Assembly: GCA_029959195.1 (NCBI GenBank)
Contig: CP114127.1
Span: 1,612,001-1,676,000 of the forward strand
Length of the DNA stretch: 64,000 bases
Origin: Dictyophora rubrovolvata
Lineage: Eukaryota; Basidiomycota; Agaricomycetes; Phallales; Phallaceae
Reading direction: 5' to 3'
In this document: positions 11,970 through 23,488 of the stretch, piece by piece
Layout of the letters: the number at the start of each line of letters is the position of its first letter
How positions within the stretch are numbered: position 1 is the stretch's first letter
Position numbers and translations under genes: made by a program
Notes under the pieces: generated by a model
What the model was told of the DNA's origin: nothing
Seen by the model: only the letters and a program-made list of their open reading frames with translations
Database searches by the model: none

Positions 11970-14666
11970 ATGCCTAGAGCGAACACAACAAAGACTGTAC
12001 CATTCTCAACATTCAGGCATCCTCGACCAGCTCCTTCTCCTCCTTCCCACAGTCAATCACAGTCGAGGTTTGCCAGGTCAGAAGGGTCACTATTGAGATC
12101 CCATGGCCTTCACGTCGATAATGGCGGTGGTTTTACGTATGATCACAATGCCGTATTTCGACCTCTGAAGGATCAAGATAAGGATACCACCGCTGCCTGT
12201 GGTGAGTATATAGGCTTACAGCGAGGCAAACTTCGAAGTTGGGTTTGGTCATGGACATCCAAGAAATGGGTGACATTGCATGAAAAATATTTATGTGCAT
12301 CCAATTCGAAAGAAGATACAGAGTATACGGACACTCTTCCCCTCAATCAAGTGCACGAGCTATACCCAGTCGAGTCGAAAAGATTCTGTTGCCTCGTCCG
12401 CACACCTCTCGATACTTGGTTCCTAATCTTCAGCGATACAACCATGTTCCACACCTGGATGACTGAGATTCACCGTCGCTGTCCACTTTTGAATATCAGT
12501 AGTCCAACGACTATCAGGCATTTGTTGCACGTCACGTATGATTCTGCTGCGGGACAAATTAATGTATGGTGATCAACTTCATTTCTTAGTTGTTATCTTT
12601 CTTTCATCGCTAATTTCATCGTGAGTTTAGGGATTACCCGTACCGTGGATCAAAGAAATGGGCCTATTGCATCATGCTAGCACTATAGAACAAGACGTCG
12701 AAGTCGAAGAAGCAATAACACCTATGACTGAACCATTACACTCCCCCGTCCAGAGCTCTTCCTCGCAGTCGACAATATCATCACCGTCACCATCACAACA
12801 GCGACAAAGACAGCGACAACGACAACAACCGCAGGGACGACAAGAACAAATGTCCTGTTCCATGCCAACGCCAGCTCCAATGCCTGCAGCACGAAATCTT
12901 CATAAGCGAAGTCCCTCCCACGTTGGCATTAATGGTTCAACCGGCTCAGCATCAGTATCACATTCCAAACCCGAGTCGGAAACTGGGCAACAGCCAGGAA
13001 TGATCAGGACCCAGAAACATCATTATCACCAACATTACGAACGTGCGTCATTAAGCTTCTTTTTCTTTTTTTCCTACACGACAATTGAACTCGTGAAAAT
13101 ATCATTGTAGAACGACAACGACACTTACCCCCGCGTCCGGTTTTGACTTCATCAGCATCAACATCAACATTTGCCCAAAACGGTCGCACGCAGCAACCTG
13201 AACAACAACCACCAGCATACCACTCAGACCTTGACGCGCGCGATTTAACAGGCCTTGTACAAACGGTACATCTTTTCCCTATAGCACAGCAGGACTATTG
13301 GGATACGTGGAAAGGAAGATGGACGGGACAATTTGGGACCAGACAGGTGAGAATGCATAACAAATTCAGCTTGCACTTTACTCAAATAAAAATTGACTTT
13401 ACACCACTCGTTCCTTTCAATGTGAATTTTATAGGTAGCAATTCACGTCCTCCGCTTCACAAACAGTAGCGATAACAACAATAATACCTCCACCAACCAA
13501 AACCCAACTCTTAACGACCCAGAACTAGTTCACAAATTTACATCTATTTTACTTAATGAATTAAGAGCATTACATCAACTTCGACACGCTAATGTAGTAC
13601 GTATACGCGGGTATACGCGGGACCTTTTTCACACCGGCGTCGGCGGTGTACCAGTTATTATCTCCACGTGGACATCAGATAGAAATATTATGGAATATTT
13701 AAACGATAACACCTCTGTTGTTAGTCCGTTGCGCAGAGTAAAATTGGTGAGTCGAGTGACCTGATATGTTGTTGTGTGTCAAGTTGTTCGGTGCCGTGAG
13801 GTGGTTATTTCCGTATTGACTGAGAACTTGGTTTGTTTAGCTCGCTGAAGCTGCATCGGGTTTATCATACCGTAAGCACAATTATTCGAAGCTCAGAATA
13901 CCAATTGAAAACCAAACAAACATATTATTTTTTCCCTCCCACTCAGTACACACGTTTCCTTATCAAATTCTCCACGGCTCACTTCGCGGCGTAAGTAACC
14001 TTTCCCAGACCCACCTTGCAAACACCACTAAATTCTCGGCTTCCCATAACAGTCCCAAATTTTAGTCCAACTTCAGCCTTCTAAAATGCCCACATCAGAA
14101 TCAGAACGAGAACCAGTAGCGCTTATAACTGGTTTCGGGTTCAACCCGCTACTAGTGGATGAAGACGCGAAATGGGCTTTACCAAACGTGACACCTTCGC
14201 CTCGCTGGGCCGCTCCTGAAGTGATCTTTGGTGGGAGAAAAGAGATGACTGACATGGCTGATGTGTTTTCCTTTGCGAGATGCATTGTTGAGGTGCGTTC
14301 TGTGGAATCAATGAGTCTGTAGTTTTGGTACTTAAAAATCACTCGGTTTCCTTTCCTTTTTTTTAGGTTCTAACATCCCAACAACCATATCCCAACATCG
14401 ACTCAGACGCGGACGTTTTAAGCCTCATTGTCTCCTCAACTTCACCATCCAACATAGTGTCAGTGTATTATCCAAAACCAAGACTAAGATCCAGACAACA
14501 GCAACAACGTCAACGCGAGCACACTCCACACGATATAGCAACCATACGCACTCTTCAGAGACTGTGGCTTCTTTTGGAGCGATGTTGGAGGCTTTTTCCG
14601 ACTAACAGACCCAGTATGGAAAGTGTAAGGACGGGACTGTTGGAGGTAATTAATAATGAGGATTGA
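11970..14666 (+). CDS. PH-CRIB-pseudokinase protein
   Basis: Eight exons (11970-12563, 12631-13042, 13111-13346, 13435-13746, 13841-13871, 13947-13990, 14053-14292, 14367-14666) sum to 2,169 nt, or 722 residues. Residues ~75-172 read as a PH domain (LRSWVWSWTSKKWVTLHEKY ... WFLIFSDTTMFHTWM). They are followed at ~175-210 by a CRIB-like Cdc42/Rac-binding motif: ISSPTTIRHLLHVTYD, then GLPVPWIKEM. After a Gln/Ser-rich linker comes a kinase-fold domain. Its catalytic residues are replaced: VAIH where VAIK is expected, HGSLRGSQIL for the HRD loop, and ITGFGF for DFG. A TKL-like C-lobe (LLERCWRLFPTNRPSMESV) remains. PH-CRIB-kinase order is that of Cla4-type PAK kinases, but the kinase lobe looks TKL-like. 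It is probably a GTPase-responsive scaffold rather than an enzyme; that is inference. Confidence 0.8.
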
Positions 14667-15189
14667 TTTAATGGACGCGCGTGGACTCTGTAACTTTATG
14701 TATGATGTGGTCAGTCATATCAACATTGAGCTGTGCTCTATGTTAAGTAGAGATCATGAAGTGTAATGTTATATCTGCATTGTATTGCATTTCAATTATT
14801 CTTATACTTTCTCACGAAATCATACGCGGAGTAGTTGATCTGAGTCTAATTTTTTTAAATTCATACCAATTCCCACGAACTCCTCCGTGTTTTTGACAAA
14901 AAAAATGAGACCATGTTCAGCGCTGGCTGCGTGCTGTCAGTGGCTTTGAACGCATGTGTATATATGTTAATGTCGAACAAAATAGTTTGTCATTTATTTA
15001 AACCGTGATTAAATGTATAAAGCTCGCGAGGAGCTTTCACAACAAATAGGGTAATATATTCTATATTACTGTGCAACGGATATCTAAGAGTTCAAGGCGA
15101 AGCCTTAAAACGTCAGTGTCTACTAAAGGAAACAGAGAATAAAAGAAACGCCCACCTAAGAGCTCGCTAAGCTAACTATGTACAACTTT
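14667..15189. other. intergenic, nothing recognised
   Basis: About 520 bp, AT-rich after the pseudokinase stop. No motif or repeat noticed. Confidence 0.45.
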
Positions 15190-15500
15190 TAGGCGCCGAC
15201 ACTAGTCGCGCTGCTCCCACTCTTCGTCAAGCTTGACCAAATACTCAAAGATCCCGACTTTTTCGGAAGAGCAACGTTATTTGTTTATGCAAACAAGCAA
15301 GATTTAAATCGCGCGATGAACTCATAAAAGAGCTAGGCCTAAATGTTCGTCGAGAGCGGCCGTGCGGCGTGACATGTTCAGGTACGATATTCCGCTTGAT
15401 GCCTTTTTTGAGGTCTTTGTTCATGGTTCCTGTTTACTCCTAGCTGTGCTTTGACTGGAGAAGGTCTAAGCGAGGGTTTGGATTGCATTTACAAAACCCC
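15190..15500 (+). pseudogene. Arf-family small GTPase relic (3' half)
   Basis: A frame from about 15195 reads LDQILKDPDFFGRATLFV then YANKQDLNRAMNS, matching the NKQD guanine-specificity block of Arf proteins, and stops. Another frame then gives DELIKELGLNVRRERP, and beyond a short GT...AG interval CALTGEGLSEGLD, the Arf C-terminal SAK-like block. The segments lie in Arf order but different frames, and the P-loop half is absent, so this is a decayed fragment. No functional copy is in the window. The downstream open frame to 15795 shows no Arf similarity. Confidence 0.7.
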
Positions 15501-16543
15501 TAATAATGACCTCACAAATGACATTGATCATTATTGCGTCAGTCTCCGGAGGAGTCAGTACACTGGGCGTACAATGTTTATTTGCTTGATTTTTTTGCCT
15601 ATACTGAAAATCGGCTTAATAGTTCAATTTCCGAACCGGAAATCGGAACGACCGAAATCCGTATGCCTCGAGACCAATTTGAGTCCTGCAGCTCTCACTC
15701 GGCCACTGTTTTGCCATCTGATACCAGGGGGAGTCTGGATTATAAATAATACGACTTACGCCTTTTTGGCCGTCGTACTAAGCTATGCCTTTTGAAAAAA
15801 CAAAGGCTTTTTACTCAGCGCGCGTGTGTTAATTGGTGGATGGTCTCGAAAATGACTGGCGTTGACGGGCGGCGGCCGGTGTACATGTCACGATATCGCG
15901 GATCAATGGGCTCAACGCCATGGGCGCTTGCAATCTGGCGTGTGTTTTAGTCACTTTTCCGTGCGGGAACACAGTGCCTTCGGAATCCAAAGTCAAACGG
16001 GGACGATCTTTGCTACCCATTGGATATTGATATTTTCAACGGACGTTTCGGCGCTTTATGGTTTGTCGGGTACAGACTTTTTGGCGTATCGCATGTTCAT
16101 ATGTATATCTGGCGCAAACGCAAACGCAAAGGAGCTTTCAAACATCCGTTTTGAGCGTTGTTCTCGGTGAAAACTTGCGAAAAAAATGAGCACGATAACG
16201 TCCGTTTCATTTCTAGCATCTAGCTCGAAACCAAATCATCGGAATGCGGTAGGCACAACCTGTCATGGTATCTCCAATCTAAAAAGGCACCGTCGCATGT
16301 CGGGTCTACCCTATGGTTTTTCTCGGCTCAGATCAATTATTCTCCTATGTGCTCTGATCCACTTGTTCTCAAGCCGTACGGAATTTCAGGACATCCTTAT
16401 GTAGAGCTCGGCCCTTAGCGTTGCCCACAGCTTTAGCGACATGGGCTGACATGGTTGGCTTTTTCAAATAAGCAGAAATGTTTAAAAAGGTTGGCGTGTC
16501 TCTCTCGATACTTCCTCACCTAAACCTGGCAGTTTATTCAACC
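15501..16543. other. intergenic, nothing recognised
   Basis: About 1 kb between the Arf relic and the first BBE-like gene. Several 60-110 codon open frames exist on the plus strand, but none has recognisable motifs or splice-consistent extensions. Confidence 0.45.
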
Positions 16544-18267
16544 ATGGGCACATTTAAATCTCGCCTTTACCTCTTACTCGGAGCACTTGCATGTGCAGTT
16601 TCCAATGCTTCTGCGAACGTCGCTGCTGCGGAGAACTGTATTTCAAGTATCACAGGACTGACGTCTTTTAACATGTCTAACCCTGGATACACCGCAGCAG
16701 CCTTACCATTCAACAGACGACTCACACCCAGTCCAGCCGTTGTGACTGTTCCGTAAGTCATTTTAAAAGGATCGATTGAATAATTGCCTTATACCTTAAC
16801 TTTTACAGTCAAACGGTTTCTCAAATCCAATCCATTGTCAAATGTGCCAGCTCCTACAATGTTACTGTTTCTGCCAGATCCGGGGGACACTCGTATGCCG
16901 CATATGCTCTCTCTGGAACCATCGTTGTAGACATGTCAATGATGAAATCTATTACGCTCAACCCAGACTATACCGCTGTTGTTCAGACAGGTAATCATCT
17001 CGGTAATCTTGCTCTTACCATATTCAACGAGGGCGGACGAGCGTTACCACATGGTTCATGTCCTTATGTCAGTTTCTGTTTTTTTTTATTGTTATCTGTG
17101 ATAACGAAACTCATTCTCTCTTAAGGTTGGAACCGGAGGACATACCTTATATGGTGGCTTTGGCTACTTTGGTCGTATTGGGGGTTTACTTTTAGACACA
17201 GTTGTATCAGCAGACGTCGTTCTCGCGGATGGCTCGTTAGTCACTCTGAATTCAACGTCGAATGCAGAGCTTTTCACAGCTATTCGTGGAGGAGGTCCTT
17301 CTTTCGGGCTTGTCGTTTCTTGGACCTATCAAACACTTCCTGCTCCCCCAACAACCGTCAGATACAATGTCACATTTCCCGGTTCTTTAACCGTGAAGGA
17401 CGCTACTTGCGTTTATAACTCGTGGCAAAAGTTCATCGAAAACAAACCTGACGAATTCGCTGCTGCTGCAGTTTTCGGATCTTCGGCCTCTGGAACAGTT
17501 ACTTTAGAATTTGATGGCAATTACTACGGGACTCAGCAGGAAGCTATTACACTGCTCCAACCTTTCGTTAACTCAATTCCTAGCAACTTGGGCGCAAAAC
17601 TCGTCACTCAACCATTAGGATGGCTCGAAGGTCTTGAAGCCTTTGCGGGGGGTAATGGAAATTTGAACACGTCGCTTGCCCCTGATGCCGTAAGTCTCTC
17701 TCTCTTTTTTTTTGGAAAACTTACACCAACAATAAACTCTACTAGCACGATACGTTCTACGCTAAAGTAAGTATTCAATGAGAATGTAACGTTGTTGCGA
17801 CCAAAAACTAATCATTTCCACAGTCCTTAATAACAACTTCCCCCAGTCCAGAGTCAAACGTTGAAGCTTTCATCAACTATTTAGCAACGAACGGAAGCCA
17901 ATCAGACACCGCTTGGTTTGTGCAAGTCGATTTATACGGTGGTCAAATAGCACGAGTTGGAAACGGAACTTCTTTCGACCATCGTTCTGCCTTCCTTGTA
18001 TATCAATTCTACGCATCTTCTAAGCATACATCTCCTCAGGGAAACAACCCGCCATATCCTAACGATGGTGTAGCCTTTGTCAACGGAATTGTGAAGAATA
18101 TTGACTCCTCCCCCGCTCCACCAAGTTATCCAAACTACATCGACCCAATATTAGCTCAAAACTCTTTGTGGAAACAGGCATATTTCCCGACCAAGGCTAA
18201 TCATTTACAAAGCGTCAAAAACATGGTTGACCCGCACGGTGTCTTTGATTTCCCAGAAGGGTTCTGA
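16544..18267 (+). CDS. secreted BBE-like FAD oxidase, copy 1
   Basis: Five exons (16544-16752, 16809-17067, 17126-17689, 17746-17766, 17824-18267) total 1,497 nt, giving 498 residues. A signal peptide (SRLYLLLGALACAVSNASA) is followed by a PCMH-type FAD domain with SARSGGHSYAAY (His97) and PHGSCPYVGTGGH (Cys154). This spacing suits bicovalent 6-S-cysteinyl, 8-alpha-histidyl FAD as in glucooligosaccharide oxidase. The C-terminal berberine-bridge segment ends SYPNYIDP...WKQAYFPTK. The likely reaction is O2-dependent oxidation of a sugar or alcohol with H2O2 release outside the cell; the substrate is unknown. Exon 4 is only 21 nt (HDTFYAK). The start at 16544 is chosen over the upstream in-frame ATG at 16478 because the signal peptide begins there. 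It is a tandem partner of the gene at 19590 with the same intron positions. Confidence 0.88.
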
Positions 18268-19589
18268 GCCTCTTTAAGGTGCCTATAAGCTCGAATAAAG
18301 GAATGGTACTATCTGGCATTTTAATATATTTGTATCTTAAAGTTAAATTTCAATAATTTGGGTATTTATTCATAACATAATGTATTCACGCTCATAATAA
18401 AACCGATGTGCTCACTGCTCACGTTCAATATTCCCAGTTTTGCAAAATACAGCTTCGAAGAGGGTTTCAGGTTGGATCCGAATAGTGACCCATATATATG
18501 AGACAAGTAAAACTGAATGGATGTGTAGGTCCAGATCAGTCACCGTGACACTCATATTCTGGCGAGGTAGTACCGTTAAACAAAGGAGACATTTTGGAAG
18601 TTGACAGGAAAAGTAGGAGACAAGAATAAGAAAGCAGGAGTTTTCATTCAAATTTCAAAGTTTTAGTACAAATTTTGTGACAGTTAACCTTATTTCTATT
18701 CTTACTGAGTGCATATACATGCATGTAGGGCTCGGCACCGTAACCGTATTTACGGACCATACATCAGTGGCATCATCGGCATGTACCGCTTCGTTTGGCT
18801 TTCGTCCTTGTGTCCGTTCTCACTGGACTAGGGGCTGACTTTAATTGGGTCTCATTCACTTCCGTCGATATTGCGAGATGAACTGTAATAACGAAGCTTG
18901 ATTAGCTTGACTTGGGACGCATGATGCATGACCTTGAGAAACCCGTGACCTGTTTTCTCATTGGGAAGGTCCCTACCATGTGGTTTATCTCTTATCAAGT
19001 TATCTCAAACTCCGGGAGAATATTCAATTATTCTACTCGAAGCATGGGTAGTTTTTAGTAAATTTAATATTTGGTTTCTATACCTAAACTTAGACTGAAC
19101 TATCGAATAACCCAGGGTGTCCTCCTCTTCAACGCCGAGATCAACGAAATCTCTGAAACTTGAATTATTCCAATTACACAAATTGGAGATTCGGATATCA
19201 TTGTTGTTGATGTATGAAAGTTGACCAGGGAATTTTAAATAGAACTTAGATCACAAAACGCTGAGTGTTTGCAAGTCTTCGTAAAATTCGAAGTTGTCAA
19301 TGAAGGAGCATATAGCTCCAACTCAGGTTTATATACAAAAAGAAAATGATTAGATAATTTCTCCTTAAGTAGAAAAAGTAAGCAACAATTACTAAGAAGA
19401 AAAGGAAACTAGAGGTAATTATAATTAAACTAAGACAAGACTGCTAAGTACTAAGTGTCTGTCCGTCCACGTGGGTAAGGCCGGTAAGGTTCCAGACTCT
19501 TACACGTTTCGTGTCTTTTAAAGAATACCGACCCTTGAGAATACCCATGCTGTACTTCGTTCGAACCCCACAGTCAACGTTGATTTTCC
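18268..19589. other. spacer between tandem BBE-like genes
   Basis: About 1.3 kb between the two paralogous oxidase genes. No additional gene, decayed oxidase exon or repeat was recognised. It should hold the promoter of copy 2. Confidence 0.45.
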
Positions 19590-21346
19590 ATGAATTTATT
19601 CAAGATCCACCTTCACTTTTTACTGGCATTTCTTGCGTACACGACAACTGACGGCTTCAATGCAGACACGCTCGATGCCCAGAGGTGTATTTCCAATATT
19701 CCAGCATTGACTTTTTTTACAAAGTCCACTCGGGGATATATCAATGTTGCTCTACCTTTTAATCGTCGATTCACCCCTTTTCCTGCTATCGTGACTATTC
19801 CGTAGGTCTACGCCTTCAGACTTCAGTATGCCTTTTGTGCTCATGATGTCGTCAGCCAAACAGTCTCTCAGATCCAAGCAATCGTTAAATGCGCAGGCGC
19901 CACCAATGTAACTGTTTCTGCCAGATCAGGCGGTCATTCATATGCTGCATATGGCCTTTCTGGAACTATTGTTGTGGATATGTCCAATATGAAATCATTT
20001 AACCTTAATCCAGATTACACCGCGGTTGTTGGGACAGGTACTACTCTCGGCGATCTTTCTCTTCTGTTATTCAATCAGGGCAAACGAGCGTTACCTCATG
20101 GTTCATGTCCTTATGTTCGTTTGTCATCCCTTGTACAGATATTGTTAGCTCAAATGCTCTTGCTAGGTCGGGATCGGAGGGCATACCCTATACGGAGGTT
20201 TCGGCGCCTTTGCCCGTGTCGGAGGCCTACTCTTGGATACAGTAGTATCCGCCGATATCGTTCTTGCGAATAGAACGTTAGTCACCGCTAACTCGACTTC
20301 GCACGTCGATCTCTTTACCGCCATTCGTGGAGGCGGTCCATCTTTCGGATTAGTCATTTCTTGGACCTATCAAACACTTCCTGCGCCTCCAATTACAGCC
20401 AGATACGATATTACTTTCCCAAATGCGCTCACTGTAGACCAAGCTACTGGTGTCTATCTGACGTGGCAATCATTCGTTCAGAACAAACCCGATGAATTCG
20501 CCGCTGTTGCCCGATTTTCTAATGCATCTCAAGGAAGCGTCACTCTGAGCTTTAATGGAAATTATTATGGAACCGTAGAAGATGCGCTTTATTTGTTAAA
20601 TCCGTTTCTGGAGTCCCTTCCTCGAAGCTTGAATACTAATTTCAGTCTTCAGCCATTAGGATGGATTGAAGGACTTGAAGCTGTGGCAGGTGGGAATGGC
20701 AATATTAATACATCCATCGCCCCAGACTCTGTAAGTACCGTTTCTTTCGTTAAGCTTCGATATGTTCTTATTCTTTATATTGCTGATGTGGAAGCATGAT
20801 ACTTTCTATGCCAAGGTGAGCGCTGCAAGGCAACTGTGATCGACTTTCACCTATACTTATAAGTTATAACTTACCCTTGGAAACCAGTCTTTAATAACAA
20901 CTTCACCGGGCTCGGATGAAAATGTAAAAGCCTTCATTAATTATTTAGCAACAAATGGGAGCCAGCAAAGAGCCGACACCAATTGGTTCGTGCAAGTCGA
21001 TTTGTACGGCGGTCGTATATCCCGAATCGACCGTCAAACGACATCCTTCGACCACCGTTCCGCTTTTCTGTCCTATCAGTTTTACGCATCATCTCCGACT
21101 TTAAATCCACCATACCCTATTGACGGTATTGCATTCGTAAACGGAATCGTGAAAAATCTAAACTCTTCTCCCGCCCCTCCGAGTTACCCAAATTACATTG
21201 ATCCCTTATTTGTCCAAAATGATTTGTGGAAGCAAGCATATTTCCCTACCAAGTCTAACGGTCTCCAGGGCATAAAAGAACGCTTTGATCCCTTGGGCGT
21301 GTTTGATTTTCCAGAAGGCTTTCAAGCTACTTCAGGTTTATCATAG
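19590..21346 (+). CDS. secreted BBE-like FAD oxidase, copy 2
   Basis: Five exons (19590-19801, 19856-20114, 20167-20730, 20795-20815, 20888-21346) total 1,515 nt, giving 504 residues. Exons 2, 3 and 4 have exactly the lengths of copy 1 (259, 564 and 21 nt), so this is a tandem duplicate. The N-terminal signal (MNLFKIHLHFLLAFLAYTTT) differs more than the core. His98 (RSGGHSYAAY) and Cys155 (PHGSCPYVG) for bicovalent FAD are kept, as are VGIGGHTLYGGFG and the SYPNYIDP end. Donor usage differs at intron 2 (GTTCGT here, GTCAGT in copy 1). There is no sign of decay. Same inferred activity as copy 1; divergence outside the flavin site could mean a different substrate. Confidence 0.88.
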
Positions 21347-21850
21347 AAGGTTTCATTAGAATTCGTTGGACATAATTTCTCCTTCAATAAACTTTCTTTT
21401 AGCTTTTTATTTATACTGAAAATGCGTTGGAAGGACACGCGCGACCAACAAACGTAGATTGAAGACTGTTGAGCATCGCTTGACGGTGGTTGTAGAGTTT
21501 TAAAGCTATAATAGTTGTATGCATGCATGCATTGTATTCTTAATCAGGCCGATAACACGTGGAATTCACTTTTATATTAAGAAAAACTCTGAAGCTAAGC
21601 ATTTTAACAACGTGAAATCTAGTTAGACATGTGTCCAATACATTAGTAGGAAACCCCAACGCATAATGCGGAGATCATTAACACTCTAGGCTACATCATC
21701 GCGTGAAGAGTCAAATCGACCCTCCCTAATTACCGGGGCCGACAAACTATCGAGTGCCCCAAGAAGAAAAGTGCGAACTGATAGAAAAAAGTAGGTTCTA
21801 TTTTGTTAGGTAGCTACAAGCTTTCGAAGTTTAATTATCTTCCTGATTCT
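21347..21850. other. intergenic, nothing recognised
   Basis: About 500 bp between the convergent ends of the BBE-like gene and the dioxygenase relic. Nothing recognised. Confidence 0.45.
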
Positions 21851-23324
21851 TTAAGAGAAGGCACGAGATCCTTCTCCGAACGGTGGAACATTCAGTATGA
21901 ACGCAGCCGCAGCGTAAAAAAAGTGCATTGAATGCTCATTCGAGTAGGCGAGATACGCACCAGCGTTGATGAATGTGTCTTTCGGTTTTTTTACCCCTAT
22001 TCAAAGATGATTATAGGACCATCGAATGAAATGTTGGAGGTAACCGTACTCACACATCAGCTGGGGACTTGCCCGAACACCAAATTGAGCCTTAACAACA
22101 CGCTCATAATCATATTCGTCCACATACAGATCTTGGTCATCGGTAAATGCATGTCGGACGTGATCAGGAATTTGGCACTCGTATAGGTTCTGTTGCCATA
22201 TCGTGTCGACTGACTTGAAGTTGTTACCGGGTCGTAACCATCTTGCGGAATACCTGCAGACTTATAATTGTGGGTTTCTTGTACCATAACAGCCATCAAG
22301 GAGGCATCAAACCCTGCCGCTTTCATCACACGATATACAATTGCATCTACGCCTTTTAGATGTGTTGCAAATTCTTCATTCGTTAGTTTCATTACTTTGC
22401 GAGGCATGGGGTATGAATGCGAAAGCGAAATGGCAACTTTAGCACCTGTAGTGAGGAATGAAGGATTATGCAGTGCAGCGACGAAATCATCATCCGGTCG
22501 TCATTCCAGCCAAGTTGATCACGGACGGTCCCACGTCCACCGGCACTGGCACTGTTGCTTTGGGAGAGAAAATGTCGTAGGCAATGGTGACATGCGTTCC
22601 TGATTCTACGGGAAGAACTTCGTGTTCAAGATCGGAAAAGAGGAATGCCCAAGGGAGCGAGATCTTCAGTTTGTCTTTTTGGACTCCAACACCTTCGGAA
22701 CATTGTTGATGCCAGTAAAAAACGACTTTTTTTTTCCATCATGATTAACTCGCAATGCACCTCCTTGATGAGCAGCTGGAAGGGCAATCATCAATGTACC
22801 AATATGATTATTTCCTTTTGGCATATCTCTATGAGATTTGAAGAAGCCGTTCTTATCGTACGCATTGAGTTTGTACAAACGCGGGATCATGGTCAGATTC
22901 GGAACACTTTTGCTAGCATTCACTAGAGGCCATAGAGGCTGTCTTCTTTGATTCTTGTTATCAGCATTCTTTTCGGGGGTTTGCTCTTTGATAAGTATCA
23001 ATCGTCCTGTAGTCAACACACTGATGTTCAACAAAATCTCGGTACCGACTTCACTTAAAAAGATCGATGCTGAGTACAAATTCGTTTTGACGGAGCTCCC
23101 GAGCTAATCGATAAGATTCATCGAGTATGGTCTCATCCCCTCTTCCGTGGGGAGCAGGCACACGTGCTTCAAGGAGGTCGTTTATCGCAGTCTGGCGGTC
23201 CCTTGCTGATTGCTCAAACAGGTTGCGAAAGTCGAGCCTAGATTAAATATCAAACAAAAAATATTAAAAAGCTTGAGAGGATCGTCAGAAGAGTTGGCTT
23301 ATTACCAACTGCTTTTACTGGTCG
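21851..23324 (-). pseudogene. 2OG-Fe(II) dioxygenase-like gene, decayed
   Basis: Read on the minus strand, frames together resemble a fungal prolyl-hydroxylase-like 2OG-Fe(II) protein. The order is FRNLFEQSARDRQTAINDLL, LYKLNAYDKNGFFKSHRDMP (iron-binding H-x-D), LPAAHQGGAL, FSDLEHEVLPVESGTH (distal His), AISLSHSYPMPRKVMKL, and an end AGAYLAYSNEHSMHFFYAAA, with a stop at 21851. The frame is broken at least three times: a TGA after SIDLFK near 23060, a shift at a nine-A run (22727-22735), and another near 22500. The 5'-most visible exon ends at 23324, directly against the 4.7 kb TIR element, so the rest of the 5' end was probably cut off by its insertion. Homopolymer shifts can be sequence errors, but three lesions plus truncation point to a real pseudogene. 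Confidence 0.65.
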
Positions 23325-23488
23325 TGTCAGGGCTACTCACTCAGACTAGAGGGAGGGGATCCTAAGCAAAATATATTCTAGGAATAATACTAACTCACCT
23401 AGAGGGAGGGGATCCTAAGAGAACAAACTTAGGGATCCCTCCTCTAGGGCTACTAACTATATACTATGAAAAACGGCGAAGGCCACAC
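23325..23488 (+). repeat. left terminal inverted repeat
   Basis: 164 bp ending GGCGAAGGCCACAC, matching the reverse complement of 27905-28068 except for two bases. Within it a ~20 bp GAGGGAGGGGATCC motif occurs twice in direct orientation, and a related GGATCCCTCC stretch follows inverted, so each arm can itself fold into a hairpin. Confidence 0.9.
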
